This document shows, piece after piece, positions 27,252 through 35,638 of a stretch of 35,727 bases of DNA. A program made the translations under genes and the position numbers. The notes under the pieces were generated by a model that searched no databases, was not told the origin of the DNA, and saw only the letters and a program-made list of their open reading frames with translations. Source of the stretch: Deltaproteobacteria bacterium (GTDB taxonomy: Bacteria > Desulfobacterota > Desulfarculia > Adiutricales > Adiutricaceae); assembly GCA_031278475.1 (NCBI GenBank), contig JAITKK010000125.1, positions 1-35,727 on the forward strand, read 5' to 3'. Within the stretch, counting starts at the first letter, position 1; every line of letters begins with the position of its first letter.

Positions 27252-29831
27252 ATGTCCTACCTTGTCCTAGCCCGCAAATACCGCCCCAAGACCTTCAAGG
27301 AGCTGGTGGGTCAGCCCCAGGTGAGCAACACCCTCACCCAGGCCCTCAGGACCGGCAGGGTCGCTCACGCCTACCTCTTCACCGGCCCCAGGGGCGTGGG
27401 CAAGACCACCGCCGCGAGGCTCCTTGCCATGGCCCTGTCCTGCACCGCGCCCGAGGGCGAGCGGCCCTGCGGCGAGTGCGAGAGCTGCAGGACCATCCAG
27501 GCCGGGCAGTCGGTGGACGTCCTTGAGGTGGACGGCGCCTCCACCCGCGGCATAGACGACATCCGGGGGCTCAGGAACACCGTTAAGTTCCAGCCCACCA
27601 AGAACCGCTACAAGGTCTACATCATAGACGAGGTGCACGCGCTCACGGCGGACGCCTTCAACGCCTTGCTGAAAACGCTCGAGGAGCCCCCGGCCCACAT
27701 AGTGTTCGTGTTCGCGACCACCGAGGCCCACAAGGTGCCCGCCACCATCCTCAGCCGCTGCCAGCGCTACGACTTCAGGCGCATAAGGATAGACGACATC
27801 CAGGCGAGGCTTACCGCAATCGCCAAGGCCGAGGGCATAAGCCCCGAGCCCGCGGCCATCCTCGCCCTGGCCCGCCAGGCCGAGGGCGGGATGCGTGACG
27901 CTTTGGGGCTCATGGACCAGGTGCTCGCCGCGAGCGGCGTCCTCACCGCGGAGTCCGTGTCGCTCTCGCTCGGGCTTATCGGGCAGCAGATCATAGAGCG
28001 GGTGGTTACGTCCATGCTGGGCCCGGACCTCCAGGGGGCCTTGTCGGCCATAGGCGAGGCCTACGACAAGGGGGCGGACTTCGGCGAGCTGAGCCTGAGG
28101 GTGCTCTCGTTCCTGCGCGACCTAACGCTTCTAAAGGCTAGCCCCACCCTGGGGGAGTCGCTCGAGCTGACCGACGCGGAGGAGGCCGCCTACCTCGCGA
28201 TTGCGGAACCCTACAGCCTCCCCGCCATCCACAGGCACTTCGAGGGCTGGCTCAGGCTGCACGGCGAACTGGCCCACCACCCGCACCCCCGCTGGCTCAT
28301 GGAGGCGTACCTTGTACGCGCCTCCCAGATGTCCCCGCTGGAGAACCTCTCCGAGCTCACAGGAAGGCTCACAGAGCTCCTCGAGTCCGACCCGGACTAC
28401 CTGAGGGCCTCCATGGCCGCAGCCGCCCAGCGGCCAAGGCCATTGCCGCAAGCCCCCGCGGCCCCCCCTCCGCCCCGGACCCCCGCCCCAGAGGCCCCTT
28501 CGCCGGAGTATGACGTAACGGCCGCCGCAAAGGCGGCCCTGGATAAAGTCGCCACGGCCTTGGCCAAGCTGGAAAAAGCCAATGCGTCCTTGGCCGCGCT
28601 GGAGGCTGACGAAAAAGCCGCAAATGAGGCCGGAAAGGCCGAAAAAGAAGCAGAAAAGGCCGCAAAGGAAGCAGAAAAAGCCGCAAAAGAGGCAGAAAAG
28701 GCCGAAAAGGAGGCCGAAAAGGCCGAAAAGGAGGCCGAAAAGGCCGAAAAGGATGCCGAAAAGGCAAGGCAGGAACAAGAGAAGGAAGCCGCCGAAAAGG
28801 CGGCGGCCATAAAGGCCGCGGCTGAGGCAGACGAAAAGGCCGCAAAGGAAGCCGAAAAGGCCAGGCAGGAACAAGAGAAGGCAGCCGCCGAAAAGGCGGC
28901 GCAGGAAAGCGTGGCGGCCCAAGCAAAGGAAACGCCGGAACCCCTTGCCCAAACGCAGAGCATGGCAGACTCCATCGCTGATGCGGCCATATTGAAGGCC
29001 GAGGAAAACGAGGCCGTTGCGACCTCGGAAGACAAGCCCAGTGCCACCAAGAAGAGGGGCCGCACCAAGAAGGACGCCCAGGATCCTAGCGCAGCCCCCG
29101 CCAAAAAGCCTCGCGGCAGGCCCGGCCGCCAAATCGCCTCGCCTTTAAGCGGCCTTTTCTCTGCCGAGCCCATACCGACCAAGGAAGCCGCTACCCCGGT
29201 GGCCAAGGAAAGCCCGGCCAAAGAGGGGCCCGCCGCCCAGGCCAAGGCCGAGGCCAAGCCCGAGGCCAAGCCCGAGGCCAAACCCGAGGCCAAGCCCGAA
29301 ACAAGTGTCGAAACAAAGGCCGAAGCCGGGCCAGGGCCGGAAGCGGGGACTGCCGACTCTGTTAAAGCCAAGCCGGACGCCCTCGCGACAGGGGCCCCGG
29401 CCGCCAAGGCTTTACCCGACCAAGGCCCGGCCGCCCAAGGCTCTTACGAGGAAGCCCTTGACGGCGATTCGGATGACGGGCTGGATTTGGAGAAATACCT
29501 TGAAAGCGAGGAGGATCCCTCCGAGCAGGACGACATCCTTCCGGACGAACCCCCCGACGATCCCCCGGAAGACGACCTCCCGCCCACGAGCCCCGCCAAA
29601 GCCCGGCCGAACGGGCAGCCCGGGACCAGGAAGGGCAGCGCCGAGGAACTCATAAACAAGCTTCGGGACAAAGATGACGTGAGGACGCTGGAGGAAAGCG
29701 TCCCTGGCAACTTCGTGGGCTACGAGCACCACAAGATAGAAAGCCCCGAGGCCCAAGACCGCATCGATCCCCCGGACCTGGGTGACTTCCCGGACTTGGA
29801 AGACTTCAATGACGACTTCCAGGACGATTGA
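27252..29831 (+). CDS. dnaX: DNA polymerase III subunit tau/gamma with long charged tail
   Basis: The clamp-loader ATPase and replisome organiser. The N-terminal ~370 residues are standard: Walker A GPRGVGKT at 45-52 (K51), zinc cysteines C64, C73, C76, C79, Walker B IIDEVH at 124-129, and the sensor region ATTEAHKVPATILSRCQRYDF. From about residue 400 the sequence is low complexity: Pro/Ala, then Glu/Lys/Ala repeats (about 435-555) that should form a single charged helix or coiled coil, Lys/Pro/Glu/Ala repeats (about 668-690), and an acidic C-terminus. At 859 residues it exceeds E. coli tau (643). I cannot recognise the tau polymerase-binding domain. ATG 27252 has AAAGGAGG upstream. Confidence 0.96.
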   Translation: MSYLVLARKYRPKTFKELVGQPQVSNTLTQALRTGRVAHAYLFTGPRGVGKTTAARLLAMALSCTAPEGERPCGECESCRTIQAGQSVDVLEVDGASTRGIDDIRGLRNTVKFQPTKNRYKVYIIDEVHALTADAFNALLKTLEEPPAHIVFVFATTEAHKVPATILSRCQRYDFRRIRIDDIQARLTAIAKAEGISPEPAAILALARQAEGGMRDALGLMDQVLAASGVLTAESVSLSLGLIGQQIIERVVTSMLGPDLQGALSAIGEAYDKGADFGELSLRVLSFLRDLTLLKASPTLGESLELTDAEEAAYLAIAEPYSLPAIHRHFEGWLRLHGELAHHPHPRWLMEAYLVRASQMSPLENLSELTGRLTELLESDPDYLRASMAAAAQRPRPLPQAPAAPPPPRTPAPEAPSPEYDVTAAAKAALDKVATALAKLEKANASLAALEADEKAANEAGKAEKEAEKAAKEAEKAAKEAEKAEKEAEKAEKEAEKAEKDAEKARQEQEKEAAEKAAAIKAAAEADEKAAKEAEKARQEQEKAAAEKAAQESVAAQAKETPEPLAQTQSMADSIADAAILKAEENEAVATSEDKPSATKKRGRTKKDAQDPSAAPAKKPRGRPGRQIASPLSGLFSAEPIPTKEAATPVAKESPAKEGPAAQAKAEAKPEAKPEAKPEAKPETSVETKAEAGPGPEAGTADSVKAKPDALATGAPAAKALPDQGPAAQGSYEEALDGDSDDGLDLEKYLESEEDPSEQDDILPDEPPDDPPEDDLPPTSPAKARPNGQPGTRKGSAEELINKLRDKDDVRTLEESVPGNFVGYEHHKIESPEAQDRIDPPDLGDFPDLEDFNDDFQDD
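28695..28757 (+). repeat. Three 21-bp tandem repeats in dnaX
   Basis: Units at 28695-28715, 28716-28736 and 28737-28757 (the last with two changes) encode a Glu-Lys-Ala heptad-like repeat. The surrounding ~300 bases are degenerate versions. Unit length preserves the frame and each unit is seven residues, matching a coiled-coil heptad. Confidence 0.9.
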
Positions 29832-29850
29832 GGCCCTGACGGCCCCAAAT

Positions 29851-29871
29851 GCCGCCCTCACGGCGGCTTTT
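29851..29871 (+). terminator. Intrinsic terminator after dnaX
   Basis: GCCGCC (29851-29856), loop CTCAC, GGCGGC (29862-29867) and four T. It lies twenty bases beyond the dnaX stop and directly before the ybaB -10 box. Confidence 0.7.
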
Positions 29872-29890
29872 CCCGCCCCTGGCTATCCTG

Positions 29891-29896
29891 TATAAT
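29891..29896 (+). promoter_or_regulatory. -10 box for ybaB
   Basis: Perfect TATAAT, twenty bases past the dnaX terminator. The base stretch at -35 (TTTTCC, 29868-29873) matches poorly. With the terminator it suggests ybaB is transcribed separately from dnaX. Confidence 0.55.
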
Positions 29897-29986
29897 GACA
29901 TCCAAGGAATTGCCCCGGCATTCGGCCCGATCGAGGCCCCTGCAGGGCCCGGGCAGGCCGAAATCCCCGGACGCGAAGGAGCGACG

Positions 29987-30313
29987 ATGGACATCAACGA
30001 CCCCAACGGCTCGAACCCCATAAAACTGGCCCAGAGCATCAAGGACAACATGCTCCAGATGATGAACGAGGCCGGCTCCAAGACCATAACGGTCTCCTCG
30101 GGCGGCGGCATGGTCACGGTCGTGGTCAACCTCAAAAGCCAGATAGTCTCCCTCAGCCTTGAGAGGGAGGTCGTAAACCCGGACGACATCGAGATGCTGA
30201 CCGACCTAATCGTTGCGGCCGTGAACCAGGGCCTCGAGCAGGTGCAGCAGGAGATAAGCCAGCGCATGGGGCAGATTGCCCTCAAGCTCAACATCCCCAT
30301 AAACCCTGAATAA
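29987..30313 (+). CDS. ybaB: YbaB/EbfC nucleoid-associated protein
   Basis: A small dimeric DNA-binding protein, often encoded between dnaX and recR. The 108-residue product has the family layout: N-terminal helix, a beta hairpin around GGGMVTVVVNLKSQIVSLSL, and a C-terminal helix rich in Gln, Glu and Leu. AAGGAG precedes ATG 29987. recR is not the next gene here, so the usual trio is broken. It has its own -10 box. Confidence 0.93.
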   Translation: MDINDPNGSNPIKLAQSIKDNMLQMMNEAGSKTITVSSGGGMVTVVVNLKSQIVSLSLEREVVNPDDIEMLTDLIVAAVNQGLEQVQQEISQRMGQIALKLNIPINPE

Positions 30314-30363
30314 GGGGCCCCGGGCCCCAAACCTTTCACCCGCCGGCCCTTATATCCTTTAGC

Positions 30364-30385
30364 CCCGGGGGCGCAAGCCCCCGGG
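30364..30385 (+). other. Nine-base-pair hairpin with GCAA tetraloop
   Basis: CCCGGGGGC (30364-30372), GCAA, GCCCCCGGG (30377-30385): a perfect stem closed by a GNRA-type loop, about 50 bases after the ybaB stop. No T-run, so it is more likely a 3' stabiliser or repeat-type element than an intrinsic terminator. Confidence 0.55.
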
Positions 30386-30595
30386 CCCCGCCCAAACGCC
30401 CCAAAGGCCCCAATAACCCATCATGCCGGCCGCAAGACCTTCATTATGCGGCCCTGCCCGGTGACCCACCCATACCGCAAGCGGACTCGGGAGGCTTCCG
30501 CCAGCGACAGACAAGCAAGGGGACGGCCGCAAAGGCCCAGGCCCCGGAAGTGAGGTTGCCTCTCCCAGGGAGGCCGCCACCGCAAAGGAGACTTA

Positions 30596-31732
30596 ATGGG
30601 AAGCACTTACCATGGACCGGACGCGTATGCGTACGGTGACGGCAAGTACCTGGACGAGATGGACTGGGCTATTTTCGAAGGGCTCACGTGCATAGAGCTC
30701 ACGGAGGGAGAGAGGCTGTTGGCCACGACGCCGGGGATGGTGGACGTTTCCGACAGGAACGTCATGGCCCTCCACTTCCACCCGGAATGGGTGCCAATCG
30801 GCATGATTGACGAAAGGCTCAGGAAAGCGTTCCCCAACGCAAAGGGCCGCCTCGCAATCCCCACGCAGCACAACATAATCCAAGGGCTGGACTCGTTTTC
30901 CGGGGTCGAGGCGGACGTGTTCTGCCCCGAGTGCGGGGCCAAGCTCCAGTTCCTCATACACCTCAAGAGCCACAGGCTTAACAAGCCTACCGCCTTCGCC
31001 TCCATGATAGAGCGGACCTTCCGCTATCGCGCCCTGCAGCTCCTTGACATACTCCATGAGCTCATAGAGCCGGGCAAATGCATGGCCGAGGAGTCGGACA
31101 GGCTGGGCTTCGATATAACGACCGCGGCCATTGCGCGCATCTACGCCTCCAAGCTGCTGCTCCTGATAGAAAAAAGCGGGATCGTGGGCACCTTGAGGGC
31201 CGGCATGCTAAAAAACAGGCTGCTTACGGACTTCATCTGCAAAAGGGCCATGGGCTTTGGCAAAAGGGAAACGGAAAGGCTCCTCGAATACGTCAACCGC
31301 ATGAAGAAGCTGGTAAAGGCGCGGCTCGACCCGGATCGCTTCCACACGCCCAAGGAGCTGATCGAGGAGGCAAGATCCTTAGGCGCGGGCGTCGTGATAC
31401 CCCACCCGCCCCGTTTTTGGCCCGCGCTCCTTTGCGATCTGGACGTCGACGGCTGGGAGGTCTGGAACCCCTCGACGCCCGACCATGTGATGTTCCTTAT
31501 AGACTGCCTTGGAAGAAGGAAGCCTGGAAAAAGGGAGCCATTGGCATTCATGGGCGACGACACGCACATGTCTGCCAAGATAAGACCGGAAACGCTTGCG
31601 AAAAAGATTAGCGACCAAACCGAGATCGGGTTCCAGCCGCCTTGGGATCAAGCCGAGGTGCAGGCGGCACTAAAAGCCGCCGGACAGTCCAGGGAGCGCA
31701 CTTTAAACGAATATCTTGAAAGGATTTCCTGA
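30596..31732 (+). CDS. PHP-like putative metal-dependent phosphoesterase
   Basis: Family not firmly recognised. The 378-residue product has scattered metal-ligand motifs in the order of a PHP domain: LHFHPEW (H60, H62), IPHPPRF (H270), and GDDTHM (D321, D322, H324). In between lie a CPEC pair (C110, C113) that could be a zinc site and a helical region (about 120-250) rich in Leu, Arg and Lys. PHP proteins hydrolyse phosphoesters with bound metal ions; the substrate cannot be read from sequence. AAAGGAG precedes ATG 30596. It stands alone, with a gene-free AT-rich region downstream. An inverted repeat (31715-31722 with 31742-31749) overlaps its end. Confidence 0.7.
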   Translation: MGSTYHGPDAYAYGDGKYLDEMDWAIFEGLTCIELTEGERLLATTPGMVDVSDRNVMALHFHPEWVPIGMIDERLRKAFPNAKGRLAIPTQHNIIQGLDSFSGVEADVFCPECGAKLQFLIHLKSHRLNKPTAFASMIERTFRYRALQLLDILHELIEPGKCMAEESDRLGFDITTAAIARIYASKLLLLIEKSGIVGTLRAGMLKNRLLTDFICKRAMGFGKRETERLLEYVNRMKKLVKARLDPDRFHTPKELIEEARSLGAGVVIPHPPRFWPALLCDLDVDGWEVWNPSTPDHVMFLIDCLGRRKPGKREPLAFMGDDTHMSAKIRPETLAKKISDQTEIGFQPPWDQAEVQAALKAAGQSRERTLNEYLERIS

Positions 31733-31876
31733 GCCAAGGATCTTTCAAGGAAAATCAAAACATAACCAATAATTCTGACTTTGATTCCCCCACAATAACA
31801 TAGAGCGTTGCGGGTCATATCGCAAAAAAAACAACAGGTTTTCGGCTTACAATTATTAGCTGGCATTATAACCAAT

Positions 31877-31882
31877 TATAAT
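31877..31882 (+). promoter_or_regulatory. -10 box for the candidate small RNA
   Basis: Perfect TATAAT in AT-rich DNA; the -35 position holds only weak candidates (for example TTATTA, 31853-31858). Confidence 0.45.
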
Positions 31883-31888
31883 CATTGC

Positions 31889-32102
31889 AGGATTTTCCAA
31901 ATTCACAAAAGACTTTGAGGCAAAGTGATTCGTATCCTAGTAAGCATTTTCTTATTTTAGTGATACTAAGAGCCAGAACAATGATATCGCAAGCGCTGCC
32001 TTAGGCTCTGGGAAAACCAACAAAACCTATCTCGGAGCATAACGGGATAACCGCTAATGGGCCTTATAAAGTACCATTCCTGGTGCTTCTTGGCCCTTTT
32101 TT
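31889..32102 (+). ncRNA. Candidate structured small RNA, about 214 nt
   Basis: There is no reading frame here, yet the stretch has a -10 box in front, several local stems and a strong terminator at the end. Stems: ACTTTG-AGG-CAAAGT (31912-31926); an imperfect hairpin from GTATC (31932) to GATAC (31966); AGAGCC (31969-31974) with GGCTCT (32004-32009). Length and layout fit a trans-acting RNA. I could not match it to 6S, tmRNA, SRP RNA or RNase P RNA from memory. Stems in AT-rich DNA can arise by chance, so the terminator is the best evidence. Confidence 0.45.
32059..32102 (+). terminator. Strong two-part intrinsic terminator
   Basis: Outer stem GGGCC (32059-32063) with GGCCC (32092-32096); inner stem AAGTACCA (32069-32076) with TGGTGCTT (32081-32088, one G-T pair) around TTCC; then six T. 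No protein gene ends within 300 bases upstream, so it points to a non-coding transcript or read-through from the gene ending at 31732. Confidence 0.75.
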
Positions 32103-32103
32103 A

Positions 32104-32152
32104 TTGCTTATGGCAAATAAGAACATATAATTTCCCCCAATTCGGAAATTAT
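32104..32152 (+). promoter_or_regulatory. Promoter with operator-like inverted repeat over its -10 box
   Basis: TTGCTT (32104-32109), a 16-base spacer and TATAAT (32126-32131). A perfect 9-base inverted repeat, ATAATTTCC (32127-32135) and GGAAATTAT (32144-32152) with an 8-base centre, overlaps the -10 box and the expected start site, the position of a classic repressor site. What it would transcribe is unclear. Confidence 0.4.
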
Positions 32153-33311
32153 TCTTTGTCACATTTTTCATAACATTTCACGTCAAATGATTATACCGCT
32201 GACTTCATTTATCCGGAAACTGGTAATCATAATTGTCATTTTTCTGCTATCAACCCTGTCCGGTTTTATCCCATTATCTCGCTAACTATACACAATTTTC
32301 ACCCATTATATTTTTTGCCCTACTAGATTTCGTAGTTATTATGCCAACAGGGGAAGAAAGAGCGGACAGGGATAGTAGCAAAGCGCGGACAAACGGCATT
32401 GTCAATTTCCGGGCATTTGCGCTTGTCAGCAACACCAATGGGAAAACCTTGATTATCCGGGACATTCAAAGACAGTCCTGACACGGCATCCTTGGGCATG
32501 ATGCCGAGGTAAATTTTTACCTGCCTGTTTGCCGCAGCCCTTGGTGTTGGTAACGCCTTGGTTTGGGGGCGGCCGTTGTGGGAAAGGACAGCTAAAGGTC
32601 CCTTTGGCCTCAAGCCAAGGATTGCCTGAAATAACGCATGCCCACTTTTGGCCGCTGATCTAAGGGCAAGGCTCCTTGGGGCAAGGCTCCTTGGGGCAAG
32701 GCCGCTTGGGGCAAGGCCGCTTGGGTATCCAAGAAAAAAAATGCGCGGATGCCTGCCTTTGCGAAATGGGCCGAGCAACCAGTGTCGGGGAAAAAATCCC
32801 AAGAGGGAAGTGCCGCCGCTTAAGCGAAGCCCATGCCGTTTTTACGTGAACGGATATATAAAATTCGCTTTGCCAGGGCTTGAGATCCCTTCCAACGCTT
32901 GATTTTTTTTGTCAAAAAATTGTAAAATAATTGTTCAGGCTTGGTTCAGTGAGAAACGCCGCAGGACTTCCTCCCTCGGCTTGCCCACCCTACCCGGCCC
33001 AATGGTTTTAGCGTAAAAGGCGTAGGCCCTTGCCACTTGGACAAGGCATCCATCGGATGATTTCTCGGCTGCGCCAGGCCGCCCAGTGCGACCGCCTCTT
33101 CCCGGCATATACGTTACGTACGAGATAATCCTTGGGGGAAAGCTTCCGCCCAGGCGCATATTTCCGACATTTTTTAATTGGCCATCCGCCCCCGCCGCAG
33201 TCCGCGCTTTTGATTGCGGGAGAGGCTTCCTTTTTCCCTTTGCCCTGTACCATGGACGTTTGGCGCCCTTTCGCCTTGCCTCAAATCAACAAAACCCAGG
33301 AACTTGCCGCC
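32153..33311. other. Gene-free region
   Basis: Open frames on either strand (for example 32233-32481 and 32323-32802 on opposite strands) overlap each other and lack ribosome sites or family matches. Two neighbouring inverted repeats are present: GGCATC/GATGCC (32485-32490, 32500-32505) and AGGTAAA/TTTACCT (32507-32522). Composition changes from AT-rich to GC-rich near 32530, back to AT-rich at 32890-32940, then GC-rich again. Confidence 0.5.
32665..32724. repeat. Four 15-bp tandem repeats
   Basis: GGCAAGGCTCCTTGG at 32665-32679 and 32680-32694, then GGCAAGGCCGCTTGG at 32695-32709 and 32710-32724. The first two units contain CAAGG/CCTTG inverted repeats and the last two CAAG/CTTG. Confidence 0.95.
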
Positions 33312-33578
33312 ATGACAAACTTCCACCACACCTTCGTTACCGACCCCGAGGATGTCGCCCGCTACCTTGAGGCCCTCATAGAGGGCTTCCACAAGGGGGT
33401 CCTGGAGTTCACCTCGCAGGAGCGCGAACTGCTGCTCATGCCTGCAAAGATAATGGAGATGTCCATAGAGACCGGCCTGCGCAAGGGCAGGATCAGGTTG
33501 TCCATCAACATCTCTTGGCCCGAGAACCCCGCGCAGGCAAAACCCGCCGCCACGGGCTCGCCGAAAACCAGCCAATAA
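33312..33578 (+). CDS. Amphi-Trp domain protein
   Basis: An 88-residue product resembling the small amphi-Trp domain family: an N-terminal strand (HTFVTDPEDVARYL), a helix of charged and aromatic residues, and alternating strands ending RIRLSINISWPEN with the conserved tryptophan. The C-terminal ~20 residues are Pro/Ala/Thr-rich. Members are often encoded beside kinase-like genes in deltaproteobacterial clusters; here the next gene, eleven bases on, has a phosphotransferase domain, which fits. The frame is open further upstream, but ATG 33312 gives the domain N-terminus. Biochemical role unknown. Confidence 0.65.
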   Translation: MTNFHHTFVTDPEDVARYLEALIEGFHKGVLEFTSQERELLLMPAKIMEMSIETGLRKGRIRLSINISWPENPAQAKPAATGSPKTSQ

Positions 33579-33589
33579 GGTGTGACGGG

Positions 33590-35260
33590 ATGCTTAACGA
33601 GATAAAGGGCGGTTTCCGGATACTTGTGGGGGACGTGCTGCAGGCGGCGCACGAGTCCCGCGAGCTCCTCCATGAGAGGGATCCGGACAAGAGCCGCGTC
33701 CTTTACCACCGGGCATCCTACATAAACACCCAGGTCGCCCTGCTCCAGAAGCAGACCATGGAGCTATTCCTTGGGAAGACCGAGGGCTACAAGGAGGGCC
33801 TCTACCTTTTGGGGATATCCTCCATAGCCTCGAGGCTCGAGAGGATGACGGACATACTGCTAAACCTTGACCGCCAGGCAGGCTACCTCTCGGACCTCGG
33901 CTTCCTAAAAAGGTACCGCCTGGACGACTTCTTCTCCGAGATCCTCCACGGCATGGCCAAAATCACCCCGGCCCTGGAAAGGCGCGAGGTGTCCCTCGCC
34001 ATACTCTTGGGGCAGGTGGAGGAGAGGCTGGACGGGCTCTACGCCGACAGGTTCAGGAAGATAACCGCGGCCCTGAGCTCCTCCGGGGCCGGCTCCAAGG
34101 GCGAACTTGTGACCTCGCTCATGATAGTGCACTACCTGGAGCGCCTGGGGGACATGCTCCTTGAGATAGGCGAGAAGATAATCTACGTCATCATAGGCGA
34201 GAAGATTAAGCTCGAGCAGTACAAGGCCATGGGGGCCGGGCTCAGGGCCACGGGCAGGCGCAACATGCTGGGAAAGATGGGCTTCAGGTCAATCTGGGGG
34301 GGCCGCTCCGGCTGCCGCATAGGCGTGTTGGGCGACTCCGAGGCCCCTACCGGGGCTGGCCCCGGGAGCGAGACCGTCCTTTTCAAGCACGGGCCCGACT
34401 TCAAGCTCACCCGGGAGAGGGACAACCTCAAGCTCTGGGGGCAGCTGAGGCCGGGGCTCACCCCGCAGGTGAAGGCCTTCCTGCCGGCCGTCGCCGGGAG
34501 GGAGGCTACCCTCATACTCGAGTACGTCCCCTCCCGCAACCTGCAGACCCTTTTCATGGAGAACGCCCCCGAGGAGGCCTTTCAGGGCCTCGAGCGCGTC
34601 ATGCAGGTGATGGCCGGGGTCTGGTGGGAGACCAGGAAGGACGGGCAGGTCCTGGCGGAGTTCGTCCGCCAGGCCCAGACCCGCCTTGTGGGCGCCGGCT
34701 GCCTGTACCCGCAGCTTATAGGCAAGAAGGGCGCAATCGGCCCCATGCCCATAGAGAGCCTCGCCTCCCTCCTCCAGGCATTGCTCCCGACCGAGCCATC
34801 GGTGCCCGCCCCCTGCGGCATGCGCATCCACGGGGACTTCAACCTGAGCAACATCCTCTACGACCCGGACTCCGGAAGGGTCCACGTCCTCGACCTCTAC
34901 CGCAGCCGCGAGAGCGACTACGTCCAGGACGTGTCGGTCATGCTGGTGTCCATCCTGAGGCTCCCGGTGTTCAACCCTGACACCAGAAGGCGCCTGAACG
35001 CCGCGGCCGACCAGGCTTATGTCTTCGCGGAGGACTTCGCGAGGAACCTGGGCGACGACACCTACAAGGCAAGGCTCGCCTTCGGGCTCGCCCGCTCCTT
35101 TCTGTCCTCCACCCGCTTCGTCCTGGAGGAAAGGCTCGCCGTGAAGTTTATCGAGAGGACCCGCTATATACTCGAAAAACTCCTCTGCCACGCAAGATCC
35201 GGGAAACCCTTGGGTAGCTTCGCCCTGGACAAGGGCGTGCTGTCCATAGACCCCAATTAG
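33590..35260 (+). CDS. PhoU-like domain fused to an aminoglycoside-phosphotransferase-type kinase
   Basis: The 556-residue product joins two domains. Residues ~1-225 are helical and PhoU-like, with repeated L-RM-DI and LERLGDMLLEIGEKIIYV (PhoU-type metal-binding helices). Residues ~245-510 form a kinase-like domain with the catalytic loop HGDFNLSN at 414-421 (D416) and the metal-binding aspartate D435 in VLDLYRS, as in the APH/choline kinase group. Substrate unknown; small-molecule or protein phosphorylation coupled to phosphate sensing is inference. ATG 33590 has AAGG at good spacing. It is probably co-transcribed with the amphi-Trp gene and closed by the terminator at 35388. Confidence 0.85.
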   Translation: MLNEIKGGFRILVGDVLQAAHESRELLHERDPDKSRVLYHRASYINTQVALLQKQTMELFLGKTEGYKEGLYLLGISSIASRLERMTDILLNLDRQAGYLSDLGFLKRYRLDDFFSEILHGMAKITPALERREVSLAILLGQVEERLDGLYADRFRKITAALSSSGAGSKGELVTSLMIVHYLERLGDMLLEIGEKIIYVIIGEKIKLEQYKAMGAGLRATGRRNMLGKMGFRSIWGGRSGCRIGVLGDSEAPTGAGPGSETVLFKHGPDFKLTRERDNLKLWGQLRPGLTPQVKAFLPAVAGREATLILEYVPSRNLQTLFMENAPEEAFQGLERVMQVMAGVWWETRKDGQVLAEFVRQAQTRLVGAGCLYPQLIGKKGAIGPMPIESLASLLQALLPTEPSVPAPCGMRIHGDFNLSNILYDPDSGRVHVLDLYRSRESDYVQDVSVMLVSILRLPVFNPDTRRRLNAAADQAYVFAEDFARNLGDDTYKARLAFGLARSFLSSTRFVLEERLAVKFIERTRYILEKLLCHARSGKPLGSFALDKGVLSIDPN

Positions 35261-35387
35261 CCGCTCATGTTCCCCTATCGAACTTTGCCCCATGGCCGCA
35301 AAGGGTAGCCGGACGCAACGCTCTTGTTCCCATGGCGCTAACGGGCAAGCCGATCCCAACAATTGCGCAGGAATTGCCAATAACAGG

Positions 35388-35419
35388 AAAGCCCGCGACC
35401 TTATGGGACGCGGGCTTTT
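35388..35419 (+). terminator. Intrinsic terminator after the PhoU-kinase gene
   Basis: AAAGCCCGCG (35388-35397) pairs with CGCGGGCTTT (35409-35418) around an 11-base loop; four T from 35416. The A-run on the left arm would let it act from the other side too. Confidence 0.8.
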
Positions 35420-35494
35420 GGTTTGCGGGAATGTATTGTAAATTATCCAAAAAAACCGTTGGCCAGACAACAAGCTACGGGCGCATGCCCGCAA

Positions 35495-35638
35495 ATGGCT
35501 TTTATTGTGGCTTTTATTGTGGCTTTTGTTGTGGCTTTTGTTGGGGTTATTATCGGAAAAATTGTATTTTGGTGTATTGCCCTAATTTTCAAACATTCCG
35601 CTATTCCGCTATTCCGCTATTCCTCTATTACATCATAA
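35495..35638 (+). CDS. Possible 47-residue hydrophobic peptide (doubtful)
   Basis: An open frame starting at ATG 35495 encodes an Ala-Phe-Ile-Val repeat (four times) followed by a hydrophobic stretch, which would make one membrane helix. It is built from the 12-bp tandem repeat and has no ribosome site; its last third comes from an 8-bp repeat. It may simply be a repeat that happens to be open. Confidence 0.2.
   Translation: MAFIVAFIVAFVVAFVGVIIGKIVFWCIALIFKHSAIPLFRYSSITS

Noticed and set aside
32323-32802. 159-residue minus-strand frame
   Set aside because: Repeat-derived N-terminal half, no ribosome site, no family I could name; a decayed gene cannot be excluded.
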